Below, piece after piece: positions 1 to 5,665 of a DNA stretch of 6,382 nt (position 1 is the stretch's first letter; each line of letters starts with the position of its first letter). Origin of the DNA: JAUREX01 sp044356825. Lineage in GTDB: Bacteria > Pseudomonadota > Alphaproteobacteria > Rhodobacterales > Rhodobacteraceae. The notes below the pieces were generated by a model. That model was not told where the DNA came from and ran no database searches. It saw only the letters and a program-made list of their open reading frames with translations. The position numbers and the translations under genes were made by a program. The stretch spans positions 1-6,382 of the forward strand of contig JBIKVM010000168.1 in assembly GCA_044356825.1 (NCBI GenBank), written 5' to 3'.

Positions 1-168
1 AACGAGGGCTATCTCTTCGCCTCCTACGGCGAGGTCTTCGGCCGCTTCCTGACACGCGGCAAGGATCCCGTCGCACACCCGCTCTGGCCATGGCCAGGCA
101 GCAGCGCAGACCGCATCCGACCGGCGCCTCCGTCCGCACCCGGACAACCGGATGGCACCCGTGGCTAA
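1..168 (+). CDS. 3' end of an unidentified gene (C-terminal 55 residues)
   Basis: Frame 1 is open from the window edge to a TAA at 166-168. The visible residues begin NEGYLFASYGEVFGRFLTRG and continue through a Trp/Pro-rich stretch (LWPWPG) into a Pro/Ser/Gly-rich, probably disordered tail. Third codon positions are mostly G or C in the first 35 codons, as expected for a real gene in this genome, and the other two plus frames give a stop or a low-quality Arg-rich product. I do not recognise the family; there is no diagnostic motif, membrane segment or signal. The gene is convergent with the SnoaL-domain gene to its right, and the two stop codons share bases (CTAA at 165-168), so there is no room for a terminator between them. 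The reading frame is fairly secure but the function is unknown. Confidence 0.5.
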   Translation, partial: NEGYLFASYGEVFGRFLTRGKDPVAHPLWPWPGSSADRIRPAPPSAPGQPDGTRG

Positions 169-1157
169 AGCCGCCCCAGCACGTCGAGCGACTGGGTCTT
201 GAGGTAGTGCAAGATGTCGATGAACACCCAGTTCTCGGCCAGACAGTCGCCCTCGCGGCGGTAGATGTCGACGACGCGAAATTCTCCGGGCACCGTGGAT
301 CCGGGCATCCCCATGAAACCGCCCACCGGCACGGCGCGGAAGTTCGGCCAGCCAAAGAATCCGCCGAAATGCCCCTCAGCCAGCCGGGCGAGGTGGCCGG
401 TTCCCGTCCGGTCGCGGAACGCGCCGCGGAATGGTCCTGCGTGCTGGCGAGCGTAGCGCTCGATGGTGTAGGTCGCGCCGATCCCGGCCGGACCCCACCA
501 GATCATGTCGGGCGACCAGCTGCGCGCCAGTTCCTCCTCGAGCGGCAGGCCGAGCTGCCAAGTCCCCAGATCACGGATCATGGCATTGATCGCGGCCAGC
601 GTGCGCCGCCCCTCTGCGGGATCCTGCCGATCGCGCAGCAGCCCGTCATGCCCGACCGGCCCGGGCTGGACGAGATGGGCCGCCGTCGCGGGCGGGAACG
701 GGTTCTGCCCGGCCTGGATCATCAGGTGGGGGATATCGAAGAAAAAGGCGGTCTCGGCGATGCGGCCGCCCTCGACGCGGTGGAACTCGGCATAGCGCAG
801 GAAGGCGAGCTTGCCCGTCGGCCGGATCCCGAGCCAAGGGCCATCGAAGAGGCCCATCAGGTGGCCCATCGACACGACCCAGGGCGAGGTGAATCCGTCG
901 ATCTCGTTCAGGCCGGCAAAGAAGATATCCTCGCGCCGCTGCACACGGCGCAGCGCACCGAGGAACGGAACCCAGAACGCGCTCGCGACGGCCTCGGCAC
1001 CGTGCTGGACGTCGAAGGGATGCATCCCCCGCCAGAGCCAGTCGGGCGCGGTGTGGCGCGCGAGCGCATCCGCGACGGATACGGGCGATGCCCCCGCCAG
1101 CGCCCCATGATGGGCGCGCACGACGGCCTTCTGCGTCTGGAAGTCCTCCGCACTCAT
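165..1157 (-). CDS. Tandem two-domain SnoaL-like (NTF2-fold) protein
   Basis: This 330-residue protein begins MSAEDFQTQK and contains two SnoaL/ester-cyclase-type domains in tandem. The N-terminal domain (about 1-150) has a PTGK turn (113-116) followed by an IPH motif (D141, H144). The C-terminal domain (about 190-330) has WWGPAGIGAT near 220, a PFRGAFRD segment near 242, D297, the ENW motif at 308-310 and D314/H317. The C-terminal half aligns by eye with the single-domain SnoaL protein at 5662-6195 (shared PF..AF.D, NWV, D..H). SnoaL-family proteins are alpha+beta cone folds acting as polyketide cyclases, isomerases, hydrolases or ligand binders; no signal peptide is visible, so it is probably cytoplasmic. 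The N-domain lacks the Trp of the NW motif (A137 instead), so one domain may be non-catalytic. The start at 1157 overlaps the permease stop as ATGA, implying translational coupling; the frame is open further upstream, but only as a shadow of the permease gene. The substrate is unknown. Confidence 0.82.
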   Translation of the reverse strand: MSAEDFQTQKAVVRAHHGALAGASPVSVADALARHTAPDWLWRGMHPFDVQHGAEAVASAFWVPFLGALRRVQRREDIFFAGLNEIDGFTSPWVVSMGHLMGLFDGPWLGIRPTGKLAFLRYAEFHRVEGGRIAETAFFFDIPHLMIQAGQNPFPPATAAHLVQPGPVGHDGLLRDRQDPAEGRRTLAAINAMIRDLGTWQLGLPLEEELARSWSPDMIWWGPAGIGATYTIERYARQHAGPFRGAFRDRTGTGHLARLAEGHFGGFFGWPNFRAVPVGGFMGMPGSTVPGEFRVVDIYRREGDCLAENWVFIDILHYLKTQSLDVLGRL

Positions 1158-2035
1158 CCCTTCACCGCCCCTGCGGTCAGGCCCGACACGATCTGCCGCT
1201 GGAAGAACATGATCAGCACGAAGAGCGGCGCCGTCGCCGACACGACGGCCGCGACCGCGAACATCACGTTGCCCTCGACCTGCGTCGAGCCCAGAAAGCT
1301 CGCGATCTTGGGCACCATGGTGTGGTTTTGCTGCGACAGCAGCGTCGCCGTCACCGCGAAATCGTTGTAGGCGAGCAGGAGCGAGAAGAGCCCCGTCGTC
1401 AGCACCCCGGGCCACATGACGGGGACGATCACCCGCCGGAACGCCTCCAGACGCGTGCAGCCGTCCACCATCGCGCTCTCATCGAGATCGCGCGGCACGT
1501 TCAGGAAAAAGGAGTGCAGCATCCACAGCGTGAAGGGCTGGTTGATCGCGACGAGGACGATGATCGCCGTCGGCAGATGACCCCAGAGGTTCCATTCGAA
1601 GAAGGGCAGCAGATAGCCCGACACGAGGGTGATGTGCGGCACCGCGCGGAACACGAGCGCGAGCATCAAAAGCCAGAAGGCATAGCGAAAGCCCGACCGC
1701 GCGAGCGCATAGCCCCCGAGCGTGCCGAAGGTGAGCGAGATCACCACCGTGAAGACGACGACGACCGCGGTGTTCAAGGCGGCGCGCCAGAACTCCTGCT
1801 TGATCCAGGCGCCATGGTAGCCTGCCCCGGTGAAGGGCCCGCCCGTCTCGGCGATGGTGCGCAGACCCGTCAGCGCATTCGTCCAGTCGGCCTTCGAGAA
1901 GAAATCGCCCTGGACCTTGAACGACCCCCATAGCGTCCAGACGAACGGGAAGGCCGCGAGCACGACCCACAACGCGACGAAGGCCGCCGCCAGCGCCACG
2001 AGGACCGGTGAACGTCGGGACGCGCGCGAAATCAT
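1154..2035 (-). CDS. Carbohydrate ABC transporter permease, MalG-type
   Basis: This 293-residue inner-membrane permease starts MISRASRRSP. Six hydrophobic segments are visible at about 11-35, 85-112, 118-143, 151-175, 202-222 and 258-279, with a longer periplasmic loop after the first. The cytoplasmic EAA coupling motif, which docks onto the ATPase, is present at about 186-209 (ESAMVDGCTRLEAFRRV, then IVPV). The length and the short C-terminal tail after segment six match MalG-type (CUT1) subunits. The start was chosen because its ATG shares one base with the upstream permease stop (TGATG), with GAGGG 4 nt before it; the frame extends further upstream only as a shadow of that permease. The downstream SnoaL gene overlaps its stop by 4 nt. 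It would form the membrane channel together with the MalF-type subunit. The family is clear, but the transported solute is not. Confidence 0.93.
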   Translation of the reverse strand: MISRASRRSPVLVALAAAFVALWVVLAAFPFVWTLWGSFKVQGDFFSKADWTNALTGLRTIAETGGPFTGAGYHGAWIKQEFWRAALNTAVVVVFTVVISLTFGTLGGYALARSGFRYAFWLLMLALVFRAVPHITLVSGYLLPFFEWNLWGHLPTAIIVLVAINQPFTLWMLHSFFLNVPRDLDESAMVDGCTRLEAFRRVIVPVMWPGVLTTGLFSLLLAYNDFAVTATLLSQQNHTMVPKIASFLGSTQVEGNVMFAVAAVVSATAPLFVLIMFFQRQIVSGLTAGAVKG

Positions 2036-3066
2036 CACACCCTCTTGCGCTGGAAGTCGCGCCACGTCCGCACCAGCACCGGTGCGAGCAGCACCGCCAC
2101 CCCGATCACCGTCAGTACCGAGGTCGCCGCCGCCGACCCGAAGCGGGCGTTCACGCCCGTCAGGTCGCTGTAGATGAAATAGCTGAGCGATGTCGCATTC
2201 GCGGCCGCCGAGAAGCCCACGATCGGCTCGAAGACGCGGAAATTGTCCATGAGCTGGATGAGCATCACGAAGATCACGAGCGGCATCATGTGGGGGATCA
2301 CGACAAAGCGGATCCGTTCCCATCGGCTCGCGCCATCGAGCGTCGCCGCCTCGAGCGTCTCGGCCGGCACCGTCTGGAGACCCGCGTAGAAGACGATGAA
2401 GGCGAAGGGCGCCGAATGCCACACGCCATAGACGAAGAGCGTGAGCCACGTCAGCGCAGGCGAGGCCTTGAGTGACAGCGCGGGATCGCCGGTGACGCGC
2501 TGCAGCGTCGCCCCGATGATCCCTTCCGCATCGATCATCCAGAAAAGGATGAGCGATCCGACGAGCGGCGTCACGATCATCGGCAGCAGCGAGACGAAGA
2601 TCGTGGGCCCGCGGACGAGCCGCGGCAGCCCGTTGACGCCAAGTGCGATCGCCATCCCCAGCACGATCACGAGCGGGGTGACGATGAAGGTATAGGAGAG
2701 GGTGAACGCCAGCGCCTTGTAGAAGGGCAGGTTCATGAGCCCGGCCGCGAAATCGCCGATGCCCGCACTTTCGCCCCAGAGGCGCACGATGTCGCCGAGC
2801 GCGAGGTGGTTGCGGTCAAGATAGGTTCCGAGGCCGTTGAAGCGGCCGAGTGGCGCCGCCTCGCGCAGGCGTTCGGTCGCCGCGCTGTCGACGGTCGTGA
2901 CGGTCTTGCAGCCCGAGAACGGGTCGCACACCTCGCTGGCGATCAGGACCTGCTCGTGCTCGACAAATAGCGACTGGACGACGACCGAGACGAGCGGCAG
3001 CGCGATGAACACGACCATCGCGCAGAGCGAGGGCAGGATGAACCAGAAGAAGGTGCGATGGGGCAT
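2035..3066 (-). CDS. Carbohydrate ABC transporter permease, MalF-type
   Basis: This 343-residue inner-membrane permease starts MPHRTFFWFI. Hydrophobic segments lie at about 9-32, 115-144, 154-177, 204-228, 255-275 and 310-333. The EAA motif is at about 236-262 (ETLEAATLDGASRWERI, then IPHMMP), the docking site for the ATPase. The stretch between segments one and two (about 33-112) is an enlarged periplasmic domain containing a close cysteine pair, C47 and C53 (CDPFSGC), that could form a disulfide in the oxidising periplasm; ordinary CUT1 permeases have a shorter loop, while enterobacterial MalF has an even larger domain elsewhere. An AGGA ribosome-binding site sits 5 nt before the ATG. It follows the binding-protein gene after 55 nt and overlaps the MalG-type gene by 1 nt. 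The family assignment is secure and the substrate unknown. Confidence 0.93.
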   Translation of the reverse strand: MPHRTFFWFILPSLCAMVVFIALPLVSVVVQSLFVEHEQVLIASEVCDPFSGCKTVTTVDSAATERLREAAPLGRFNGLGTYLDRNHLALGDIVRLWGESAGIGDFAAGLMNLPFYKALAFTLSYTFIVTPLVIVLGMAIALGVNGLPRLVRGPTIFVSLLPMIVTPLVGSLILFWMIDAEGIIGATLQRVTGDPALSLKASPALTWLTLFVYGVWHSAPFAFIVFYAGLQTVPAETLEAATLDGASRWERIRFVVIPHMMPLVIFVMLIQLMDNFRVFEPIVGFSAAANATSLSYFIYSDLTGVNARFGSAAATSVLTVIGVAVLLAPVLVRTWRDFQRKRV

Positions 3067-3077
3067 CGGTTCCTGAC
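3067..3077 (-). promoter_or_regulatory. Ribosome-binding site of the MalF-type permease
   Basis: On the minus strand the sequence reads CAGGAACCG directly before the ATG, placing AGGA about 5 nt from the start. It lies just 3' of the UUCG hairpin in the same intergenic gap, so the hairpin does not itself cover the site. Confidence 0.6.
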
Positions 3078-3090
3078 CAGCGGCAGACGC

Positions 3091-3114
3091 GGGCGGGGCC
3101 CGAAGGCCCCGCCC
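3091..3114 (-). repeat. UUCG-capped hairpin between binding-protein and permease genes
   Basis: A perfect 10-bp inverted repeat (arms 3091-3100 and 3105-3114, GGGCGGGGCC and its complement) is separated by a 4-nt loop. In the minus-strand transcript the loop reads UUCG closed by a C-G pair, the unusually stable tetraloop class. The hairpin begins 7 nt after the binding-protein stop codon. No U-run follows it, so it is not a canonical intrinsic terminator. Stable hairpins at this position in binding-protein-dependent operons (the malE-malF intergenic region is the classic case) block 3' exonucleases and let the binding protein be made in excess over the permeases. A similar role here is an inference; partial termination is the alternative. 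Confidence 0.85.
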
Positions 3115-3121
3115 GACGATC

Positions 3122-4360
3122 TCATTTCAGGAAGCCCTGCTCTTTCGCAGCGGCGACATAGGCCGCCTCGACGTCGGCGAGCGCCTGCTCGGCCGATTCC
3201 GCGCCTTGCAGGAATTCGGCGAGGTTGTCGCCGAGCGCGGTGTGCATGGCGCCCATGAAGGGCTCCATCGGATAGGGCGCCGCACCTGCGCGCGCCGAGG
3301 CAATCACGCCGCCCGCCGCAACGCCGGGCGTGTAGCCCTCGGCCAGCCAGACCGCCGCATCATTGTTGGCCGCGACGTTTTCGGCCGAGAGGCCGTTCAT
3401 CAGCGCAACGAAGCTTGCCTCGGCATCCGCGTCCGAGACGTTCTTGGCGATGGTGAAGCCGTCCCACCACAGAGTCGTCGCCGGGGTGGCACCGCCGCCG
3501 ACCGTCGGCGCACCCGCGAGCGCGGTTGCGGCGACAACCTCGGGCGTGGAGCCTTCGGCATCGAGGATGGCGCCCGCGCGCGAGCCCCACATGGTGGCAA
3601 GCGCGAGGTTCCCGCCCTCCCACAAGGCCTGGGTCGCGTTCGAATCGAAGGTCAGGAAGTCCGGGTTCGAATAGGCGACGAGTTCCTTGAGCATGTTGAG
3701 CGTCGCGACACCGGTCTCGTTGTTGATCGCGGGCTCGGCCGTGCCGGGCTTGAAGAAGCTGCCGCCCATGCCGAGGTGCATGTTGACGAACTCCTCGGCG
3801 AGGTTCCAGCCGGCCTTGGTGTTGAGCGCGAAGGGATGCTCCATGATCCCGGCTTCGCGGATCGCCTTGGCGGCCGCGACGACCTCCTCATAGGTCGTGG
3901 GCGCCGCGAGGCCGACCTTCTCGAGGATGTCGGTGCGATAATAGAGGTGCTGTGCGTTCGACATGAAGGCGATCGCCATCACCTTGCCGTCGATCTTGAT
4001 GAGCTGCGAGGGGTTCAGCCCCGCGCCGTGCTTGGCGACGAGATCATCGAGCGGGCGGATCAGCCCGTCGCTCAGCAGCGGCACGATCGAGCTCGTGGCG
4101 ACGATCGCTGCCGAGTATTGCGCGGGGTTGGCCGTCAGCGCGGCAACCTGCAGGTTCTCGTGTTCGGTGGTGAGGTTCGCGCTGACCGTGACGCCATCGC
4201 CCTCGCAAGCCTTCGCACCCGCGACCACCGCCTGGATGGCGGGGAAATCGTTGCCGAGGATGCTGACGCTTCCGGCGCCGACGCCGCAGCCGGCCATCGC
4301 CGTCGTCCCGTTCAGGACGGCGATGGCCGAGGCCGCTGCCATGATCTTCCAGCTCTGCAT
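3122..4360 (-). CDS. Extracellular solute-binding protein, family 1 (MalE-like)
   Basis: This 412-residue periplasmic binding protein captures the substrate and delivers it to the two downstream permeases. Residues 1-23 form a signal peptide (MQSWKIMAAASAIAVLNGTT, then AMA) with likely cleavage before GCGVG. The mature part has features of SBP_bac_1 proteins: a hydrophobic strand at about 84-95, IDGKVMAIAF with LYYRTDILEKVG around 122-150, an EEFVNMHLG helix, ALWEGGNLALATMW near 245-258, and a helical C-terminal region. The start is taken as the ATG at 4360: GGGAGGG lies 8 nt upstream. A TTG two codons earlier (4366) would sit only 2 nt from that site and is less likely. Cysteines at 24 and 52 could pair, or C24 could be a weak lipoprotein anchor (AMAGC). 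It is the first gene of the leftward operon. The ligand, probably a sugar, polyol or derivative, is not identifiable. Confidence 0.93.
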   Translation of the reverse strand: MQSWKIMAAASAIAVLNGTTAMAGCGVGAGSVSILGNDFPAIQAVVAGAKACEGDGVTVSANLTTEHENLQVAALTANPAQYSAAIVATSSIVPLLSDGLIRPLDDLVAKHGAGLNPSQLIKIDGKVMAIAFMSNAQHLYYRTDILEKVGLAAPTTYEEVVAAAKAIREAGIMEHPFALNTKAGWNLAEEFVNMHLGMGGSFFKPGTAEPAINNETGVATLNMLKELVAYSNPDFLTFDSNATQALWEGGNLALATMWGSRAGAILDAEGSTPEVVAATALAGAPTVGGGATPATTLWWDGFTIAKNVSDADAEASFVALMNGLSAENVAANNDAAVWLAEGYTPGVAAGGVIASARAGAAPYPMEPFMGAMHTALGDNLAEFLQGAESAEQALADVEAAYVAAAKEQGFLK

Positions 4361-4368
4361 GTCCAAGA

Positions 4369-4375
4369 CCCTCCC
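4369..4375 (-). promoter_or_regulatory. Ribosome-binding site deciding the binding-protein start
   Basis: The minus strand reads GGGAGGG here, a strong Shine-Dalgarno match. It is 8 nt from the ATG at 4360 but only 2 nt from the in-frame TTG at 4366, which favours the ATG as the true start. Confidence 0.8.
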
Positions 4376-4419
4376 AGGTCTGTTCTGCGCCCCCTGACGA
4401 GGGGCTCGTGCCGTTCTCT

Positions 4420-4434
4420 CGCGGCAGGGCCGCG
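4420..4434 (-). repeat. Leader hairpin upstream of the binding-protein gene
   Basis: A perfect 6-bp stem (CGCGGC at 4420-4425, GCCGCG at 4429-4434) encloses a 3-nt loop. A second short stem (CCCCT at 4391-4395 with AGGGG at 4400-4404) lies closer to the gene. Both would fall in the 5' leader if transcription starts in the AT-rich part of the gap. They may only reflect high GC content. Confidence 0.35.
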
Positions 4435-4467
4435 GTCATACCGAGCACCCCCGAATCGACCGGTAGA

Positions 4468-4481
4468 TGCATACGACTGCA
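4468..4481. promoter_or_regulatory. Candidate LacI-type operator, copy 1
   Basis: The sequence TGCATACGACTGCA has TGCA arms on both sides of a central CpG, the layout TGCA-NN-CG-NN-TGCA. Thirteen bases of it (TGCATACGACTGC) recur on the opposite strand at 4591-4603 with one mismatch. LacI-family repressors typically bind pseudo-palindromes with a central CpG, into which the hinge helix intercalates. It lies just over 100 bp upstream of the binding-protein start. Assignment to a LacI-type regulator is an inference. Confidence 0.5.
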
Positions 4482-4565
4482 CCAACATGCCTCGTCTGCG
4501 CCTCAATGCAAGCAAAACCTCTCCGAAAGCTTAGTTTGCAAGTCTTGAAAATTGCAGTTGCGTCC

Positions 4566-4577
4566 CAAATCGATTTG
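4566..4577. promoter_or_regulatory. Perfect 12-bp palindrome, possible operator
   Basis: CAAATCGATTTG is a perfect palindrome with a central CpG, in the AT-rich part of the divergent region, 39 bp upstream of the ATPase start. Its arms differ from the TGCA sites on either side, so it could be a second-affinity site for the same LacI-type repressor, a site for another regulator, or chance. Confidence 0.45.
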
Positions 4578-4589
4578 CGCCTAGGAATT

Positions 4590-4603
4590 AGCAATCGTAT
4601 GCA
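4590..4603. promoter_or_regulatory. Candidate LacI-type operator, copy 2
   Basis: AGCAATCGTATGCA is the inverted near-copy of the element at 4468-4481 (12 of 13 core bases on the opposite strand), again with a central CpG (4596-4597). It ends 2 nt before the ATPase ribosome-binding site, so a bound protein would block initiation or early elongation of the rightward operon. Confidence 0.5.
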
Positions 4604-4605
4604 AC

Positions 4606-4613
4606 GGGGAGAG
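4606..4613 (+). promoter_or_regulatory. Ribosome-binding site of the ATPase gene
   Basis: GGGGAGAG precedes the ATG at 4616, with the GGGGA core 5 nt from the start codon. This fixes the ATPase start, and there is no good upstream alternative. Confidence 0.75.
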
Positions 4614-4615
4614 CC

Positions 4616-5665
4616 ATGGCGGAAGTCCGGCTGAGCCGCATCTCCAAGCGGTGGGGCTCCGTGGTCGGTGTCCGCGGCTTCGACCTCGTCATCCCCGACC
4701 GCGAGTTCCTCGTGCTGCTCGGGCCGTCGGGCTGCGGCAAGACGACGACGATGCGCATGATCGCGGGGCTCGAGGATGCGACCGAGGGCGACATCTTCTT
4801 CGATGGCCAGCGCGTCAACGACCTCGACCCCAAGGACCGGGACGTGGCGATGGTGTTCCAGAGCTACGCGCTCTATCCCAACATGGACGTCTACGAGAAC
4901 ATCCGCTTTCCCCTCCGGGTCCGCCGCACACCCGAATCCGAGCATCGCGCGCGGGTGCTGCGCGCCGCCGAGATGGTGGAACTGACCGAACTTCTGCACC
5001 GCAGGCCCGCCGAACTGTCGGGAGGGCAGCGGCAGCGGGTGGCGCTGGCGCGCGCCATCGTGCGCCAGCCGAAAGTGTTCCTGATGGACGAGCCGCTCTC
5101 GAACCTCGACGCCAAGCTCAGGGTCTCGACGCGGGCGCAGATCAGGAACCTCTCGCACGAGCTGCAGGTGACGACCATCTACGTCACCCACGACCAGATC
5201 GAGGCGATGACGCTCGCCGACCGCGTCGTCGTGATGGACAAGGGTGTCGTGCAGCAGGTCGGCACCCCGACCGAGATCTACGACCGCCCCGCCAACGCCT
5301 TTGTCGCAGGCTTCATCGGCAACCCGGCGATGAACCTGCTCGAGGGCGAGCTGCATGAGGGAACCTTTCGCGGCCAGAACGTCGCCATCGGCGGGCTCTC
5401 GCGCGCGATCTCGGGGGCCGTCAGGCTCGGCTTTCGGGCTGAGGATGCCCGCCTTGCCGAGGCGGGCGAGATTTCGGCGCCGATCTATTCGCTCGAACTT
5501 CTCGGCGATGCGACGATGGTCACCGTCCGGGCGGGACATGCGCTCGTCGCGATCAAGGCGCCCAAGGACTTCCGCAGCGTCATCGGCGCGCCAGTTTGCG
5601 CCCGCATTCCCGCTGCCAGCTGCCACCTCTTTCATCACCTTACCGGAGAAAGGCTCACCCCATGA
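4616..5665 (+). CDS. ABC transporter ATPase, MalK/UgpC-type
   Basis: This 349-residue cytoplasmic ATPase powers import by the two divergently encoded permeases. All nucleotide-binding motifs are intact: Walker A GPSGCGKTT (36-44), Q-loop FQSYALYP (Q82), signature LSGGQ (134-138), Walker B VFLMDEP (154-160), D-loop SNLD (162-165) and switch histidine H192 in THDQIEAMTLADR. A C-terminal TOBE/regulatory region follows from about 235, with the typical LGFRAED and LELLGDAT segments. Its length is normal to slightly short for the CUT1 ATPase family. Because it is the only ATPase near a transporter that lacks one in its own operon, it is almost certainly the partner of these permeases. It heads the rightward operon, and its stop overlaps the next start as ATGA. 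The name malK or ugpC describes the family only; the substrate is undetermined. Confidence 0.95.
   Translation: MAEVRLSRISKRWGSVVGVRGFDLVIPDREFLVLLGPSGCGKTTTMRMIAGLEDATEGDIFFDGQRVNDLDPKDRDVAMVFQSYALYPNMDVYENIRFPLRVRRTPESEHRARVLRAAEMVELTELLHRRPAELSGGQRQRVALARAIVRQPKVFLMDEPLSNLDAKLRVSTRAQIRNLSHELQVTTIYVTHDQIEAMTLADRVVVMDKGVVQQVGTPTEIYDRPANAFVAGFIGNPAMNLLEGELHEGTFRGQNVAIGGLSRAISGAVRLGFRAEDARLAEAGEISAPIYSLELLGDATMVTVRAGHALVAIKAPKDFRSVIGAPVCARIPAASCHLFHHLTGERLTP

Larger units (their letters stand above)
4361..4615. promoter_or_regulatory. Divergent promoter/operator region
   Basis: This 255-bp gap separates the divergent binding-protein and ATPase genes and must contain the promoters of both operons. 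Its right half (about 4500-4605) is visibly richer in A and T than the rest of the window, as expected of promoter DNA. I see -35-like hexamers (TTGAAA at 4545-4550, TTGCGT at 4558-4563) but no convincing -10 partner at proper spacing on either strand, so no precise promoter is called. The left half (4361-4467), the probable leader of the leftward transcript, is GC-rich and contains small hairpins at 4391-4404 and 4420-4434. Three CpG-centred operator-like elements are listed separately. Confidence 0.8.

Noticed and set aside
84..97. Perfect 14-bp palindrome CTGGCCATGGCCAG
   Set aside because: It falls within a coding frame (LWPWPG), has no loop suitable for an RNA hairpin and no repeat elsewhere in the window, so it is most likely chance in GC-rich codons.
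90..1370. Long plus-strand open frame of 426 codons across the tandem SnoaL and MalG genes
   Set aside because: It lies antisense to two genes with clear family features, its product is Arg/Pro/His-rich with no recognisable domain, and it spans a gene junction. This is typical of shadow frames in GC-rich DNA.
1088..1933. Plus-strand open frame of 281 codons, extremely rich in His, Arg, Glu and Asp
   Set aside because: The composition is an antisense artefact of the MalG-type membrane protein gene; no domain or ribosome-binding site supports it.
3091..3114. Reading the intergenic hairpin as an intrinsic terminator
   Set aside because: No U-run follows on the minus-strand transcript, and the permeases downstream need read-through because no separate promoter is evident in the 55-nt gap.
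4364..4366. TTG as the binding-protein start codon
   Set aside because: It is only 2 nt from the GGGAGGG ribosome-binding site, while the ATG at 4360 has an 8-nt spacing and begins a normal signal peptide.
3206..4534. Plus-strand open frame of 442 codons opposite the binding-protein gene
   Set aside because: The antisense product is Arg/Gly/Asp-rich without motifs, while the minus strand encodes a full binding protein with signal peptide and ribosome-binding site.
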